This document shows, piece after piece, positions 34,301-43,079 of a stretch of 64,000 nt of DNA. The position numbers and the translations under genes are program-made. The notes under the pieces were generated by a model. It did not search any database. It was not told the DNA's origin and saw nothing but the letters and a program-made list of their open reading frames with translations. Source of the DNA: Geothrix sp. (lineage in GTDB: Bacteria > Acidobacteriota > Holophagae > Holophagales > Holophagaceae); NCBI GenBank assembly GCA_019449415.1, contig JAGRPP010000023.1, forward strand, positions 62,001 through 126,000, read 5' to 3'. Within the stretch, counting starts at the first letter, position 1; each line of letters opens with the position of its first letter.

Positions 34301-35004
34301 TCCCACCCGGAATCGCGGTTGGGATGCGCCATTCGCCGCAGGGCCGGGGTGACGAGACGGCTGGCGACGAGGAGCCGGGCCTCCTCATCCAGAGCCTTGA
34401 TCCACGGCGCCGCGTGGCCCAGGACCAAGCCTGATTCCGGCAAGGCGAGGCTGCGGTCCAGGGCGAGGAGCACCTGCTGGGTGACGGGGCCGGTATCCCG
34501 CCAACGCGAGGCTGCCAGGGCCTCGGCCTGGGCGGGGCGCAGGGGTGGCTGGATGAGGGCCACCAGCGGCTCGAGGCCCAGCCGGGGATGCTGCAGGAAC
34601 GCGGTGAGGACGCTGAGGGTGGGCGTGCGCCAGACCAGGGGCCAAAGAGCGCGGGGGGCGTGCAAAGCGAGGCTGCGGCGCTCTCCCGTGGTCATGGCCG
34701 TCCACAGCTGCTGGAGTTTCTCCGTGGCCTGTTGGCGGGCCTGGGGATGGGCCGCCGCGTCCGCCGCCACGGCGGCCAGGGCCCGCCAGGGCAGCCGGGC
34801 CAGGAGGTGCGACCGTAGGTGGGCGGGCGCCTTGGGATGCTGGGCGACCCAGCGCAGCAGCAGGGGGCGCTTCTTCAGCTCTGCCAGCTCTGCCGCGGCC
34901 TCGAGCCAACCCCGCGGAGGATCCGGATGCCGCAGCATCCTCAGGAACCGCGGCCACGGCACATCGGGCGGCAAGGCCCAGGGAGTGGGGGAGGGAGGAG
35001 GCAT
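34297..35004 (-). CDS. hypothetical helical (HEAT-like) protein
   Basis: A 235-residue soluble protein rich in Ala, Leu, Arg and Trp with repeating helix pairs (PLLLRWVAQHPKAPAHLRSH, WRALAAVAADAAAHPQAR). This looks like HEAT or Armadillo-type repeats, but I cannot assign a family. Pro-rich start MPPPSPTPWALPPDVPWPRF. No catalytic motif seen. It converges with the GGDEF gene, overlapping it by 4 bases, and diverges from the DUF2520 gene across a 69-base gap that holds a tandem repeat. Confidence 0.6.
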   Translation of the reverse strand: MPPPSPTPWALPPDVPWPRFLRMLRHPDPPRGWLEAAAELAELKKRPLLLRWVAQHPKAPAHLRSHLLARLPWRALAAVAADAAAHPQARQQATEKLQQLWTAMTTGERRSLALHAPRALWPLVWRTPTLSVLTAFLQHPRLGLEPLVALIQPPLRPAQAEALAASRWRDTGPVTQQVLLALDRSLALPESGLVLGHAAPWIKALDEEARLLVASRLVTPALRRMAHPNRDSGWD

Positions 35005-35026
35005 GGGAAAAGTCTAGGAGGTCTCC

Positions 35027-35053
35027 AGACTGAAGACTGAAGACTGAAGACTG
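35027..35053. repeat. 7-base tandem repeat AGACTGA
   Basis: AGACTGA is repeated three times and followed by AGACTG, giving 3.9 perfect units over 27 bases in the gap between two divergent genes. It lies 21 bases before the DUF2520 ATG, so copy-number change could alter that gene's promoter or leader. Confidence 0.85.
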
Positions 35054-35073
35054 TTTTGCGCCACACTGTCCCC

Positions 35074-35709
35074 ATGACCTCCGAATTCACCATCCTGGGC
35101 CGGGGCCGCGCGGGGCGCTCGTTGGCGGCAGCCTGGGGGACGCGGGTCACGCTGCTGGATCATGAGGCCCGCCCGGAAGGCCTGGTGCTGCTGGCCGTCC
35201 CGGACCGCGCGGTGGAGGATCTGGCGAAGGCCTTCCCAGGCCGCTGCGTCCACTTGGCCGGTAGCCTGCACCTGCCGGGGGTGCCCTGTGCCCATCCCCT
35301 CACCAGCTTTGACGGGGAGGCCCGGGACTGGACGGGCACGCCTCTGGCCATTACCGGAGCGGTGCCAGACGCCCTGCGCCGGGCCTTCGGCGACCTGGGC
35401 TTCGCGGCCTTCGATCTGCCGGCGGAGCTGAAACCCCTCTACCACGCCGCGGCAGTCCTCACCTCGGGTCATGCGGCCACCCTCTGGCTGGGCGCGGCAG
35501 CGCTGCTGAGGGCCCAGGGCGTGGCCCTGCCGGGGCGGGGCTTGCTGCCGCTGGCGGAGGCCACGCTGCGCAATGTCGCCGTCCGGGGGCCTGCGGGCCG
35601 CACGGGGCCCTTCCCCCGGGGCGACGAGGCCACCATCGCCCGGGATGTGGAGGCGCTGCCGGAGCCTTGGCGCGAGATCTTCCTGAAGCTGGGGCGCAGC
35701 CTCGACTGA
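35074..35709 (+). CDS. DUF2520 / Rossmann-like domain protein
   Basis: A 211-residue protein with an N-terminal Rossmann-like domain (FTILGRGRAGRSLAAAW, then LVLLAVPDRAVEDLA) and a C-terminal helical DUF2520 domain (LKPLYHAAAVLTSGHAATLW). It resembles short-chain 6-phosphogluconate-dehydrogenase-like oxidoreductases, but the substrate is not known. The ATG at 35074 is preferred over one at 35056 because the fold begins right after it. It is followed by EamA (23 bases) and MiaE (overlap), so these may form one transcript. Confidence 0.82.
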   Translation: MTSEFTILGRGRAGRSLAAAWGTRVTLLDHEARPEGLVLLAVPDRAVEDLAKAFPGRCVHLAGSLHLPGVPCAHPLTSFDGEARDWTGTPLAITGAVPDALRRAFGDLGFAAFDLPAELKPLYHAAAVLTSGHAATLWLGAAALLRAQGVALPGRGLLPLAEATLRNVAVRGPAGRTGPFPRGDEATIARDVEALPEPWREIFLKLGRSLD

Positions 35710-35732
35710 GGTCCCTTTTTCCGCGGAGTGCC

Positions 35733-36581
35733 ATGTCGCTGCTGCTCATCGTCTCGGTCATCTGGGCGCTCTCCTTCGGCCTCACGGCGGAGGTGAGCGA
35801 CCTGGGGGCCCCGTTCGTGACCGCGGCCCGGACCGTCCTGGCGGCCCTGGTGTTCCTTCCCTTCCTGGATGTGAAGGGGATGCCCGCCCGGCGCAGGCTG
35901 GCCTTCGCCGGCATCGGCGCCCTGCAGTTCGGGTTCATGTACCTGCTCTACATCGCGTCCTACCGCTGGCTGCGGCCCTCGGAAGTTGCGCTGTTCACCA
36001 TCTTCACGCCCCTCTTCGTCACGCTCGTCAGCGACCTTCTGGAGAGGCGGTTGTCCTGGCTGTTCCTGCTCACGGCAGGGCTGGCGGTGCTGGGCACGGG
36101 CATCTGCGTCTGGTCCGGCTTGGGGCGGGGCGGGATGCTGCGCGGCTTCCTGCTGATGCAGGCGGCCAACCTGTGCTTCGCCCTCGGCCAGGTGCTCTAC
36201 CGTCGCGCGGCTCCCGCGTCGGGCAAGCGGGATCGCGACCTCATGGGCCTGCTCTACCTGGGGGCCTCCGTGGTGGCCGTGGCCATGGCCGCGCCGTCCA
36301 TTCCGTGGACGAAGGTGCTCGGCATGACTCCCCGCCAGGTGGGCGTGCTGGTCTACCTCGGGGCGGTGGCCTCGGGCCTGGGATTCTTCCTCTTCAACGC
36401 CGGGGCGCGGCGGACGGACATCGGCACGCTGGCCATCTTCAACAACATGAAGATCCCCCTGGCCATCCTGGCCTCCGGCCTCGTGTTCCGCGAGGCCGTG
36501 GACTGGTCGCGGCTGGCCGTCGGCGGGGCGGTCATCGCCTGCGCCCTCGGGCTGAACGGCATCACTGGAGCGCGATCATGA
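35733..36581 (+). CDS. EamA-family (DMT) transporter
   Basis: A 282-residue inner-membrane protein with about ten hydrophobic helices arranged as two EamA repeats: SLLLIVSVIWALSFGL starts the first, and GFLLMQAANLCFALGQVLYR the second. Drug/metabolite superfamily exporters of this type move amino acids or metabolites; the cargo is not predictable. GGAG lies 5 bases before the ATG at 35733. The stop overlaps the miaE ATG by 4 bases. Confidence 0.85.
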   Translation: MSLLLIVSVIWALSFGLTAEVSDLGAPFVTAARTVLAALVFLPFLDVKGMPARRRLAFAGIGALQFGFMYLLYIASYRWLRPSEVALFTIFTPLFVTLVSDLLERRLSWLFLLTAGLAVLGTGICVWSGLGRGGMLRGFLLMQAANLCFALGQVLYRRAAPASGKRDRDLMGLLYLGASVVAVAMAAPSIPWTKVLGMTPRQVGVLVYLGAVASGLGFFLFNAGARRTDIGTLAIFNNMKIPLAILASGLVFREAVDWSRLAVGGAVIACALGLNGITGARS

Positions 36582-37174
36582 GCGGATTCAACCCTCCTTT
36601 GGCCCTCCGGAACGAGACGCCCGCCGCCTGGGCCGAGGCCGCCCTTGCCGATCCGGAGGCCCTGCTGTCCGATCACGCCCACTGTGAGAAGAAGGCCGCG
36701 CTGACGGCTTTGAACATGGCCCAGCACCTCAGCGACATGGCCCGCGCCTCGGTGCTGCTGGCCCGGCTGGCGGAAGAAGAGCTCAATCACTACCGGCGCG
36801 TGCTGGAGGCGCTTCAGACCTTCGGCTGGAAGCTCCGCCCCGATCACGGCAACGCCTACGCTCAGGCTCTCCACAAATTGGCCTCGAAGGGGCTGCTGGA
36901 TCAGCTGCTCATCGCCGCGCTCATCGAGGCCCGCAGCTGTGAGCGGTTGGGGCTGCTGGAGTGGGCCTGGGCCGCGCAGTCGGCGCCGGCCTCCGAATCG
37001 TGGCTGGCCTTCCTGCTGGAGCTGGAACACTGCGAGGCGGGCCACGCCCAGGTTTACAGAAGCCTGGCAGAGGAACGATTCGGTGCGGCGGCCGCGGCGA
37101 AACGGATGGACTGGTGGTTGGACCAGGAGGCCGAAGTGATCCGGGCTCTGCCTTGGCGGTCGGCGGTGCACTGA
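36578..37174 (+). CDS. miaE: tRNA-(ms2io6A37) hydroxylase
   Basis: A 198-residue di-iron hydroxylase that adds a hydroxyl to 2-methylthio-isopentenyl-adenosine at position 37 of tRNA. Ferritin-like iron-binding residues are visible: DHAHCEKKAALTAL, EEELNHYRRVLEAL, EARSCERLGLLEWA and LEHCEAGHAQVY. The Glu/His pattern is complete. The ATG at 36578 overlaps the EamA stop (ATGA). No miaA or miaB lies in the window. Confidence 0.88.
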   Translation: MSGFNPPLALRNETPAAWAEAALADPEALLSDHAHCEKKAALTALNMAQHLSDMARASVLLARLAEEELNHYRRVLEALQTFGWKLRPDHGNAYAQALHKLASKGLLDQLLIAALIEARSCERLGLLEWAWAAQSAPASESWLAFLLELEHCEAGHAQVYRSLAEERFGAAAAAKRMDWWLDQEAEVIRALPWRSAVH

Positions 37175-37263
37175 ACGCCAGCCGGGCGTCATCGGCTCAA
37201 CAGGTCCCTTAACCCCCAGTAAGGCGGTTCGTGGCATGCTGGACGGACCTCCGAGGTAGCCTC

Positions 37264-37965
37264 ATGTCCACCGTTCCCGACCATGGTCTGAAAGAGTTGG
37301 TGCCGGTCTTCGGTCCTGAAGCCCTGGGTGTGGGCGCGCAGGGCAGCTTCCGGACCGCCCTGGAGCGCCTGAGCGGCGAGGGCGACCTGAAGGCCCGGCT
37401 GTTGCTGTCGGCCCTGTCGCACTTCGCGGCCAAGGGGTATGACGGGGTGCAGGTGAAGGAAGTGGCGGAGGAGGCCGGCGTGTCGAAGCCGACCCTCTAC
37501 TACCATTTCGGCAGCAAGGAGGGCCTCTTCCGCCAGCTCTGCCTGGTGTCGCTCGCCGCCATGGCCGTGCGCATCCAGGCCATGGTGGAGCCCTACCTCC
37601 AGGCGCCGATCCAGGGCGCGGAGGCCGTGGATGCCGCCTGCACCGGGCTGGCGCGGACCTACCTGGACCTGCTGCAGGAGAGCCAGGAGTTCACCGGGTT
37701 CATCCTCCGTTCGATCGCGGTGCCCTCGCCGGATTCCAGCTTCCGGGACCTCATGCCGCTCGTGGAGAAGGGCCTGAGCCCCCTGGGCCTCTTCATGAAC
37801 CATGTGTTCGGCACGGGGCTGGAGCAGGCGCGGAAAGAGGTGTTGTTGTTCACCTCCCTGGTGGGCTCGCTCATCGAGGAGAAGCTCCGGGATCCGCACT
37901 ACCAGATCACCGACGGCGAAGTCCGCTGGGTGACCCGCCGCTGGCTTCACGGCGTCCAGGGTTGA
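37264..37965 (+). CDS. TetR-family transcriptional regulator
   Basis: A 233-residue regulator. The helix-turn-helix is at about 55-100 (VQVKEVAEEAGVSKPTLYYH then FGSKEGLF). It is preceded by an unusually long N-terminal arm of about 40 residues. The C-terminal ligand domain is diverged, with MVEPYLQAPIQGAEAVDAAC and HVFGTGLEQARKEV. GAGG lies 8 bases before the ATG at 37264. It is 19 bases upstream of the M61 peptidase gene in the same direction; its targets are unknown. Confidence 0.9.
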   Translation: MSTVPDHGLKELVPVFGPEALGVGAQGSFRTALERLSGEGDLKARLLLSALSHFAAKGYDGVQVKEVAEEAGVSKPTLYYHFGSKEGLFRQLCLVSLAAMAVRIQAMVEPYLQAPIQGAEAVDAACTGLARTYLDLLQESQEFTGFILRSIAVPSPDSSFRDLMPLVEKGLSPLGLFMNHVFGTGLEQARKEVLLFTSLVGSLIEEKLRDPHYQITDGEVRWVTRRWLHGVQG

Positions 37966-37984
37966 ATCTCCGAGAGAAGGCACC

Positions 37985-39784
37985 ATGACCAAGCTCATCC
38001 CGATCCGGGCCACCGTCCGTCCGCTGGACCTGCCCCAGCACTTGTTTGAAGTGGAGCTGACCTTTCCCGCCGAGGCCGTGGCCGACGGCGCCACGGCGGC
38101 GCTGCCGGCCTGGACGCCGGGTTCCTACCTGGTGCGGGACTACGCCCGCTTCGTGGACCGCGTCCGCCGGGTGGAGGGCCGCCGGGAATGGCCGCTGGAG
38201 AAGCTCGACAAGCAGCGCTGGCAGCTGCCCGCCTCGAAGCGGGAGCTCACGGTCCGCTACCGCCTCTACGGCAACGACCTCACCGTCCGCACCAACCATG
38301 TGGATGCCAGCCACGCCCAGATCATCCCGGCCGCGACCTTCCTCTACCTGGAGGGCCAGCTGGACCGGCCGGTGGAGGTGAGCTTCGAGGGTTTCCCCGC
38401 CGCCTGGAAGGTGGCTTCGGCACTGCCGCAGAAGCGGGGTGTCTACGCGGCCGGGGACTTCGACACGCTGGTGGATTCGCCCTTCGAGCTGGGGACATTC
38501 CGGACCCGGCAGTTCAAGACCGGAGGCACCGCATTCGAGCTGGCCTTCACGGGCGACCACAACGGCGACGAGGGGCGCATCGCCGAAGCCACGAAGAAGA
38601 TCGTCGAGGCGGCCGGCGCGATCTTCGGCGGCTTCCCCTTCAAGCGCTATGTGTTCCTCTTCACCTTCACGCCCAAGCTCCGGGGCGGCCTGGAGCACAA
38701 GGATTGCACCAGCCTCATCTCCGACTGCCATGCCTTCGACAAGCCGGAGGGCTACCACGCCCTCTACCAGCTGGTGGCCCACGAGTTCTTCCATGCCTGG
38801 AATGTGAAGCGCCTGCACGATCCCGTCCTGGGGCCCTTCGACTACAGCCGCGAGAATCCCACGAAGATGCTCTGGTTTCATGAGGGGCTCACCTCGTACA
38901 TGGAACACCTCATCGTCCTCCGGGCCGGTGTGGTGCCCTGGAGCCACGCCGCCAAGGAACTGACCCGCTGCTGGAGTGAGCAGGTGCAGCGCCCAGGCCG
39001 GCTGGAGCAGAGCCTCGAGGAATCCAGCTGGGACGCCTGGATCCGCCTCTACAAGCAGCACGAGTTCAGTCCCAACAGTTCCGTCAGCTACTACGACAAA
39101 GGCGAGGCGGTGGCCTGGCTCATGGATGCGACGCTCCGGGCCGGCAGCCGCGGCAAGGCCGGCCTGCCAGAGCTCTTCGCCAGACTGTGGGCCCGGCACG
39201 GCGAGAAGGGCCTGACCGATGCGGATGTGCGGCGGGCCTTCCAGGAACTCTCCGGCCAGGATCCGGCCCCCTTCTGGGAGGCCAATATCTCCGGCCGGGC
39301 TGAGCTCGATCCTGCGCCTCTGCGCCGCGCCTATGGCCTGACGATGGTGGCGAAGGCCCCCTGGGAGTCCCTGTCCGCCGCCGAAGCGAAGGATCCCGCA
39401 GCCCAGCGCCGGGCCCGAGCCTGGACGGGTCTCATCCTGGCCGCCAACGGGCCCTCCGTGCAGAACATCATCCCCGGCAGTCCGGCGGCGAAAGCCGGCC
39501 TCAGCTTCGGCATGGAGATCCTCGCCGTGGATGGCTGGCGCACCGCCAGTTCGGCGGAGGTCCAGCGCCTGCTGGCCGAGCCGGGTCCCGGGGGGAAGGC
39601 CACCGTGCTGGCCGCGGATCGGGGTCGGGTCTTCGAGGTGCGGGTGCCTGTGGTGGAAAGCCCCGACCGCAGCCACGGCCTGGTGCCGGACCCCCGGGCC
39701 ACCGCCGTCCAGCGCGCGGCCTTCGTCGCGGCCTACGGGCAGCCGTTCCCCTCGGCGCCGGTCAAGCCGGGAACGCGCCGTTGA
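37985..39784 (+). CDS. M61-family metallopeptidase with PDZ domain
   Basis: A 599-residue M61 (glycyl aminopeptidase-type) zinc peptidase. The N-terminal beta domain includes LPAWTPGSYLVRDYARF, typical of the family. The zinc motif is H266EFFH270 in VAHEFFHAWNVKRL, with the third ligand Glu in WFHEGLTSYMEHL. A PDZ domain lies near 470-560 (IIPGSPAAKAGLSFGMEILA). No signal peptide is seen, so it is probably cytoplasmic. The stop overlaps the TTG start of the glycosyltransferase. Confidence 0.92.
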   Translation: MTKLIPIRATVRPLDLPQHLFEVELTFPAEAVADGATAALPAWTPGSYLVRDYARFVDRVRRVEGRREWPLEKLDKQRWQLPASKRELTVRYRLYGNDLTVRTNHVDASHAQIIPAATFLYLEGQLDRPVEVSFEGFPAAWKVASALPQKRGVYAAGDFDTLVDSPFELGTFRTRQFKTGGTAFELAFTGDHNGDEGRIAEATKKIVEAAGAIFGGFPFKRYVFLFTFTPKLRGGLEHKDCTSLISDCHAFDKPEGYHALYQLVAHEFFHAWNVKRLHDPVLGPFDYSRENPTKMLWFHEGLTSYMEHLIVLRAGVVPWSHAAKELTRCWSEQVQRPGRLEQSLEESSWDAWIRLYKQHEFSPNSSVSYYDKGEAVAWLMDATLRAGSRGKAGLPELFARLWARHGEKGLTDADVRRAFQELSGQDPAPFWEANISGRAELDPAPLRRAYGLTMVAKAPWESLSAAEAKDPAAQRRARAWTGLILAANGPSVQNIIPGSPAAKAGLSFGMEILAVDGWRTASSAEVQRLLAEPGPGGKATVLAADRGRVFEVRVPVVESPDRSHGLVPDPRATAVQRAAFVAAYGQPFPSAPVKPGTRR

Positions 39785-40452
39785 AGATCGCCGCGATCCT
39801 CGCCGCCCACGATGAGGCCGATCACATCGGGCCGGTGCTGGCCGGGCTCCAGGCCTTCGGACTGCACCGGATCCTGGTCGTGGACGACGGCTCCGGCGAC
39901 GGCACCGGCGCCGTGGCCGCCGCCGGCGGGGCCGAGGTGCTGCGGCTCGAACCCGGCCGCGGCGGCGGGAAGGGGCAGGCCCTCCGCGCGGGCATCGCGC
40001 ACCTCCGGTCCGACGATTTCGATTTCTACCTCTTCCTGGATGCGGACGGCCAACATGCTCCGGCGGACCTGTGGCGCTTTCTCGATCACCTGGCGACCCA
40101 CCCGGACGCGGACTTCCTCATCGGATCGCGCCTCCAGGACCGCGCCCGGATCCCGGCGAAGCGGTGGCGCACCAACGCGCTCGGAACCTGGACCCTGGGC
40201 CGCATCGCCGGTGTCTCGTGGGAGGACAGCCAGAGCGGCTACCGCATGATTCGGAAGAAGGTGCTGGATCGCCTGGACCTGAGCTCGTCGGGCTTCGCCA
40301 TCGAGATGGAGATCGCCATGAAGGCCGCGGACTGGAAGCTCCGGTGGGCCCACATCCCCATCCAGGCCATCTACCAGCCCGGGCCGCCCCGGAGCCATTT
40401 CCGCGGCGTGATGGACACTTGGCTCATCGCCTGGGAATCTCTGAAATGCTGA
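39781..40452 (+). CDS. family 2 glycosyltransferase
   Basis: A 223-residue GT-A-fold glycosyltransferase. It has AAILAAHDEADHIGPVLAGL, the nucleotide-sugar loop ILVVDDGSGDGT, and the metal-binding DxD in FLDADGQH. Later it has SGYRMIRKKVL and the WAHIPIQAIY end of dolichyl-phosphate-mannose synthase-like enzymes. No membrane helix, so likely a cytoplasmic or peripheral enzyme. It starts at TTG 39781 (TTGA overlap with the M61 stop); no other start fits the fold. Confidence 0.88.
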   Translation: MKIAAILAAHDEADHIGPVLAGLQAFGLHRILVVDDGSGDGTGAVAAAGGAEVLRLEPGRGGGKGQALRAGIAHLRSDDFDFYLFLDADGQHAPADLWRFLDHLATHPDADFLIGSRLQDRARIPAKRWRTNALGTWTLGRIAGVSWEDSQSGYRMIRKKVLDRLDLSSSGFAIEMEIAMKAADWKLRWAHIPIQAIYQPGPPRSHFRGVMDTWLIAWESLKC

Positions 40453-40484
40453 GTCTCCAGATTCCAGCCTGCTAGCCTGAATTC

Positions 40485-41309
40485 ATGATCAACCCGCTCG
40501 ATTGGGACCTCGGCAATGTGCCTCCCGGCGTGGCCTGGGGTGGTGTGGACGAGGCGGGGCGGGGCGCCTGGGCGGGGCCGGTGGTGGCCGCCTGCGCCGT
40601 GCTCGATGGCGAGACGGTCCACAAGTGGGGCCATGTGCTGCGGAGCGTGCGGGACAGCAAGCAACTGAAGCCCGAGCGGCGGGAAGTCCTGGCGGCGGAG
40701 CTGAAATCCGTGCTTCCGGCCTACAGCATCGCCGAGGTGGACCCGCTCGCCATCGACCGGGAAAACATCCTGGAGGCCACCCTGATGGCCATGCGGCAAG
40801 CAGTATCGGGTCTGTCGATCCGGCCCCGCCTCCTGCTCGTCGATGGCAATCGCGGGCCCAGGACGGGCCTGCCCGAGCGGCTCGTGGTGGACGGGGACGC
40901 CGTCAGCTGCGCCATCGGCGCGGCGAGCATCCTGGCCAAGGCCCACCGCGATGCGCTGATGGTCGGCCTGGAGGAGCAGCATCCCGGCTATGGTTTCGGC
41001 CAGCACAAGGGCTACGGCACGGCCCTGCACCGGGCGCGCATCCAGGAGCTGGGCGTGTCCTGCGTGCATCGCATCAGCTATGCGCCCGTGGCGGCGCTCC
41101 AGCGGGTGGACGAGGATCTGCGCGACGAGTTGCGCCGCAGTCTGGATCGCTGCGCCAGCGTGGCCGAATTGCAGGCTTGGGTGCTCTCGGACCTGCGCCC
41201 GGCCTATGGTCGGCTGAAGCTGGTGTGGGTGGAGACGCTGCGGCGGCACTATGCGGATCGCTTGGCCCATCTGGCGAATGCCGAGGGCCTGGCCAAGGAT
41301 CCCGAGTGA
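40485..41309 (+). CDS. rnhB: ribonuclease HII
   Basis: Removes ribonucleotides from DNA and RNA:DNA hybrids. The 274 residues hold the catalytic set: Asp22-Glu23 in GVDEAGRGAWAGPV, Asp in LLLVDGNRGP and the Asp in AKAHRDALM, plus the substrate loop HPGYGFGQHKGYGT. The C-terminal 60 residues are an extension beyond many RNase HII proteins. The stop overlaps the GTG start of mutT. Confidence 0.95.
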   Translation: MINPLDWDLGNVPPGVAWGGVDEAGRGAWAGPVVAACAVLDGETVHKWGHVLRSVRDSKQLKPERREVLAAELKSVLPAYSIAEVDPLAIDRENILEATLMAMRQAVSGLSIRPRLLLVDGNRGPRTGLPERLVVDGDAVSCAIGAASILAKAHRDALMVGLEEQHPGYGFGQHKGYGTALHRARIQELGVSCVHRISYAPVAALQRVDEDLRDELRRSLDRCASVAELQAWVLSDLRPAYGRLKLVWVETLRRHYADRLAHLANAEGLAKDPE

Positions 41310-41701
41310 CGGAGGTGGCCCTGGCCCTGGTCGAGCGGGGGGGCCGCTACCTCCTGCAGCGCCGGGCGGCCTCCAATCCGGTTCTGCCGGGACTCTGGGA
41401 GTTCCCGGGCGGCAAAGTGGAAGCGGGCGAGTCACTTCTCGAGACCCTTAGGCGCGAACTCCGGGAAGAGGTGGGCATGGAGGTCCTGGCGGCCGAGCCG
41501 CTGCCTCCCATGGCGGGGGCCGTGCGCCTGCATCCCTTCCGCGTCCTGGCGGAGGGCCGTCCGCGGACGCCCCTGGCCTGGGGCTGGTTCACCGTGGCTG
41601 AAATCCTGCGCCTTCGTGTTCCTCCAGCCAATGTCCCGCTGCTCCGCACCTTGGCTGGAGCCGCTCCACCGGCCGATTCCGGCCCGCCCCGCTCCATCTG
41701 A
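41306..41701 (+). CDS. mutT: MutT-type Nudix hydrolase (8-oxo-dGTP diphosphatase)
   Basis: A 131-residue Nudix enzyme that likely removes 8-oxo-dGTP from the nucleotide pool. The full Nudix box is present: GGKVEAGESLLETLRRELRE followed by EVGM, matching GX5EX7REUXEEXGU. RYLLQRRAASNPVLPGLWEF before the box is typical of MutT. It starts at GTG 41306, which overlaps the rnhB stop (GTGA). mutY, which acts on the same lesion in DNA, lies 4 kb downstream. Confidence 0.9.
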   Translation: MTEVALALVERGGRYLLQRRAASNPVLPGLWEFPGGKVEAGESLLETLRRELREEVGMEVLAAEPLPPMAGAVRLHPFRVLAEGRPRTPLAWGWFTVAEILRLRVPPANVPLLRTLAGAAPPADSGPPRSI

Positions 41702-41733
41702 TAACCTGGAAGCCCCTCAGGCCCGGAGATGTC

Positions 41734-43014
41734 ATGCCGCGATTCCTCATTCGGACCTTCCTTTGTGCCCTCGCCGCCCTGGGCCTGTCGGCCCAGCAGA
41801 CGGAGGTGGTGCTGAGCGCGTCCAGCAGCGCCAAGCTGGTGCTGGCCATGCCCGCGCCGAAGCTGACCGGCATCGAAGATGGGCTCGTGGCCACCGAATT
41901 CACGGCCGTGCTCAAGCGCGACCTGGACGAGACGGGCGTGTTCGCGGTGCTGCAGGAGCGGCTGCCCGCCGACTCCGCTCCCGCGAAAGCCTGGAAGGAG
42001 GCCGGCGCGCAGTGGCTGCTGACGGTGCGGCTCACGCGGGCGGCGGGAGGCGAACTCCAGCTCGACGCCTCGGCGCTGGACACCGCCGCCGAGAAGGCGG
42101 TCTTCACCAAGCCCTACAAGGCCGACCGGCTGGTGCCCCTCCGGCGGCTGGCCCACGCCCTGGCAGATGATCTGGTGGCGCGGCTCACCGGGGAGCGGGG
42201 CGTCGCCTCGAGCCGGGTGGTGTTCGTGCGGCAGATGGCGCCGGGTGTGAAGGAGCTGTTCCAGATCGACCGGGATGGCGCGAACCTCGTCCAGCTCACG
42301 CGGCACGGCAGCCTCACTCTGTCGCCCACGGTGGCCTCGGACGGCCGTCTGGCCTATGTCACCTACAAGGGCGGCGCGCCCGAGATCTGGGGCCAGCGCC
42401 GCCGCGACGGCGCCCACGAGAAGCTCTATCCCCTCAGCGGCGCGGGCGGCATGGTGTCCACGCCCGTCTGGTCGCCGGATGGGAAGCGCCTGGCCTTCGT
42501 GCAGCTCGACCGTCGCGGCAACAGCGACATCATGATCCTGGACCTGGGCACGGGGCGGGCCCGGCGCCTGACGGATGGGAACGGCATCAATACAGAGCCG
42601 ACCTGGAACCCCAACGGCACGCAGATTGCCTTTACCTCTGACCGTGAAGGCGGCCCCCAGGTGTTCCTCATGCAGGATGACGGCTCCAACCTCCGCCGCC
42701 TGACGGCCGAAGGCACCTACAACGCCAGCCCCGCCTGGAGCCCCAACGGCGCCATGGTGGCCTATGTCTCGCGTTTCGAGGGCAAGTTCGATCTTTTCAT
42801 CTATAAACTAGGCGAAGGGAAGGCCTACCAGATCACCACTGGCGTGAGCACTTCCGAGTCGCCAGCTTGGTCTCCGGATGAGCGCCGATTGGTGTTCACA
42901 AGTAACCGTTTTGGCTCGATGCAGATCTTCACCACCGACCTCTCAGGCCGCCAAGTGGTGCGGATGACGGAGCTCCCGAACTGCCAAAGTCCGAAATGGA
43001 CCCGCGCAAGATGA
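41734..43014 (+). CDS. tolB: TolB beta-propeller translocation protein
   Basis: Periplasmic component of the Tol-Pal envelope system. A signal peptide MPRFLIRTFLCALAALGLSA is followed by the TolB N-terminal domain and a six-bladed propeller with repeated WSPDGKRLAFV, WNPNGTQIAFTSDREG, WSPNGAMVAYVS and WSPDERRLVFTSNR blades. The 426 residues are a normal length. Followed by pal after 65 bases; tolQ, tolR and tolA are not in the window. Confidence 0.94.
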   Translation: MPRFLIRTFLCALAALGLSAQQTEVVLSASSSAKLVLAMPAPKLTGIEDGLVATEFTAVLKRDLDETGVFAVLQERLPADSAPAKAWKEAGAQWLLTVRLTRAAGGELQLDASALDTAAEKAVFTKPYKADRLVPLRRLAHALADDLVARLTGERGVASSRVVFVRQMAPGVKELFQIDRDGANLVQLTRHGSLTLSPTVASDGRLAYVTYKGGAPEIWGQRRRDGAHEKLYPLSGAGGMVSTPVWSPDGKRLAFVQLDRRGNSDIMILDLGTGRARRLTDGNGINTEPTWNPNGTQIAFTSDREGGPQVFLMQDDGSNLRRLTAEGTYNASPAWSPNGAMVAYVSRFEGKFDLFIYKLGEGKAYQITTGVSTSESPAWSPDERRLVFTSNRFGSMQIFTTDLSGRQVVRMTELPNCQSPKWTRAR

Positions 43015-43047
43015 AAAATAATGACGATTCCCTGAGTTCCGTCGAAC

Positions 43048-43053
43048 TATACT
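43048..43053 (+). promoter_or_regulatory. possible -10 box for pal
   Basis: TATACT at 43048-43053 sits 27 bases before the pal ATG in a short AT-rich gap. No convincing -35 at 17 bases is seen (CGATTC), so this is a weak call; pal may also be read through from tolB. Confidence 0.3.
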
Positions 43054-43079
43054 CAGGCTTATCCAGGAGGAACAACCCC

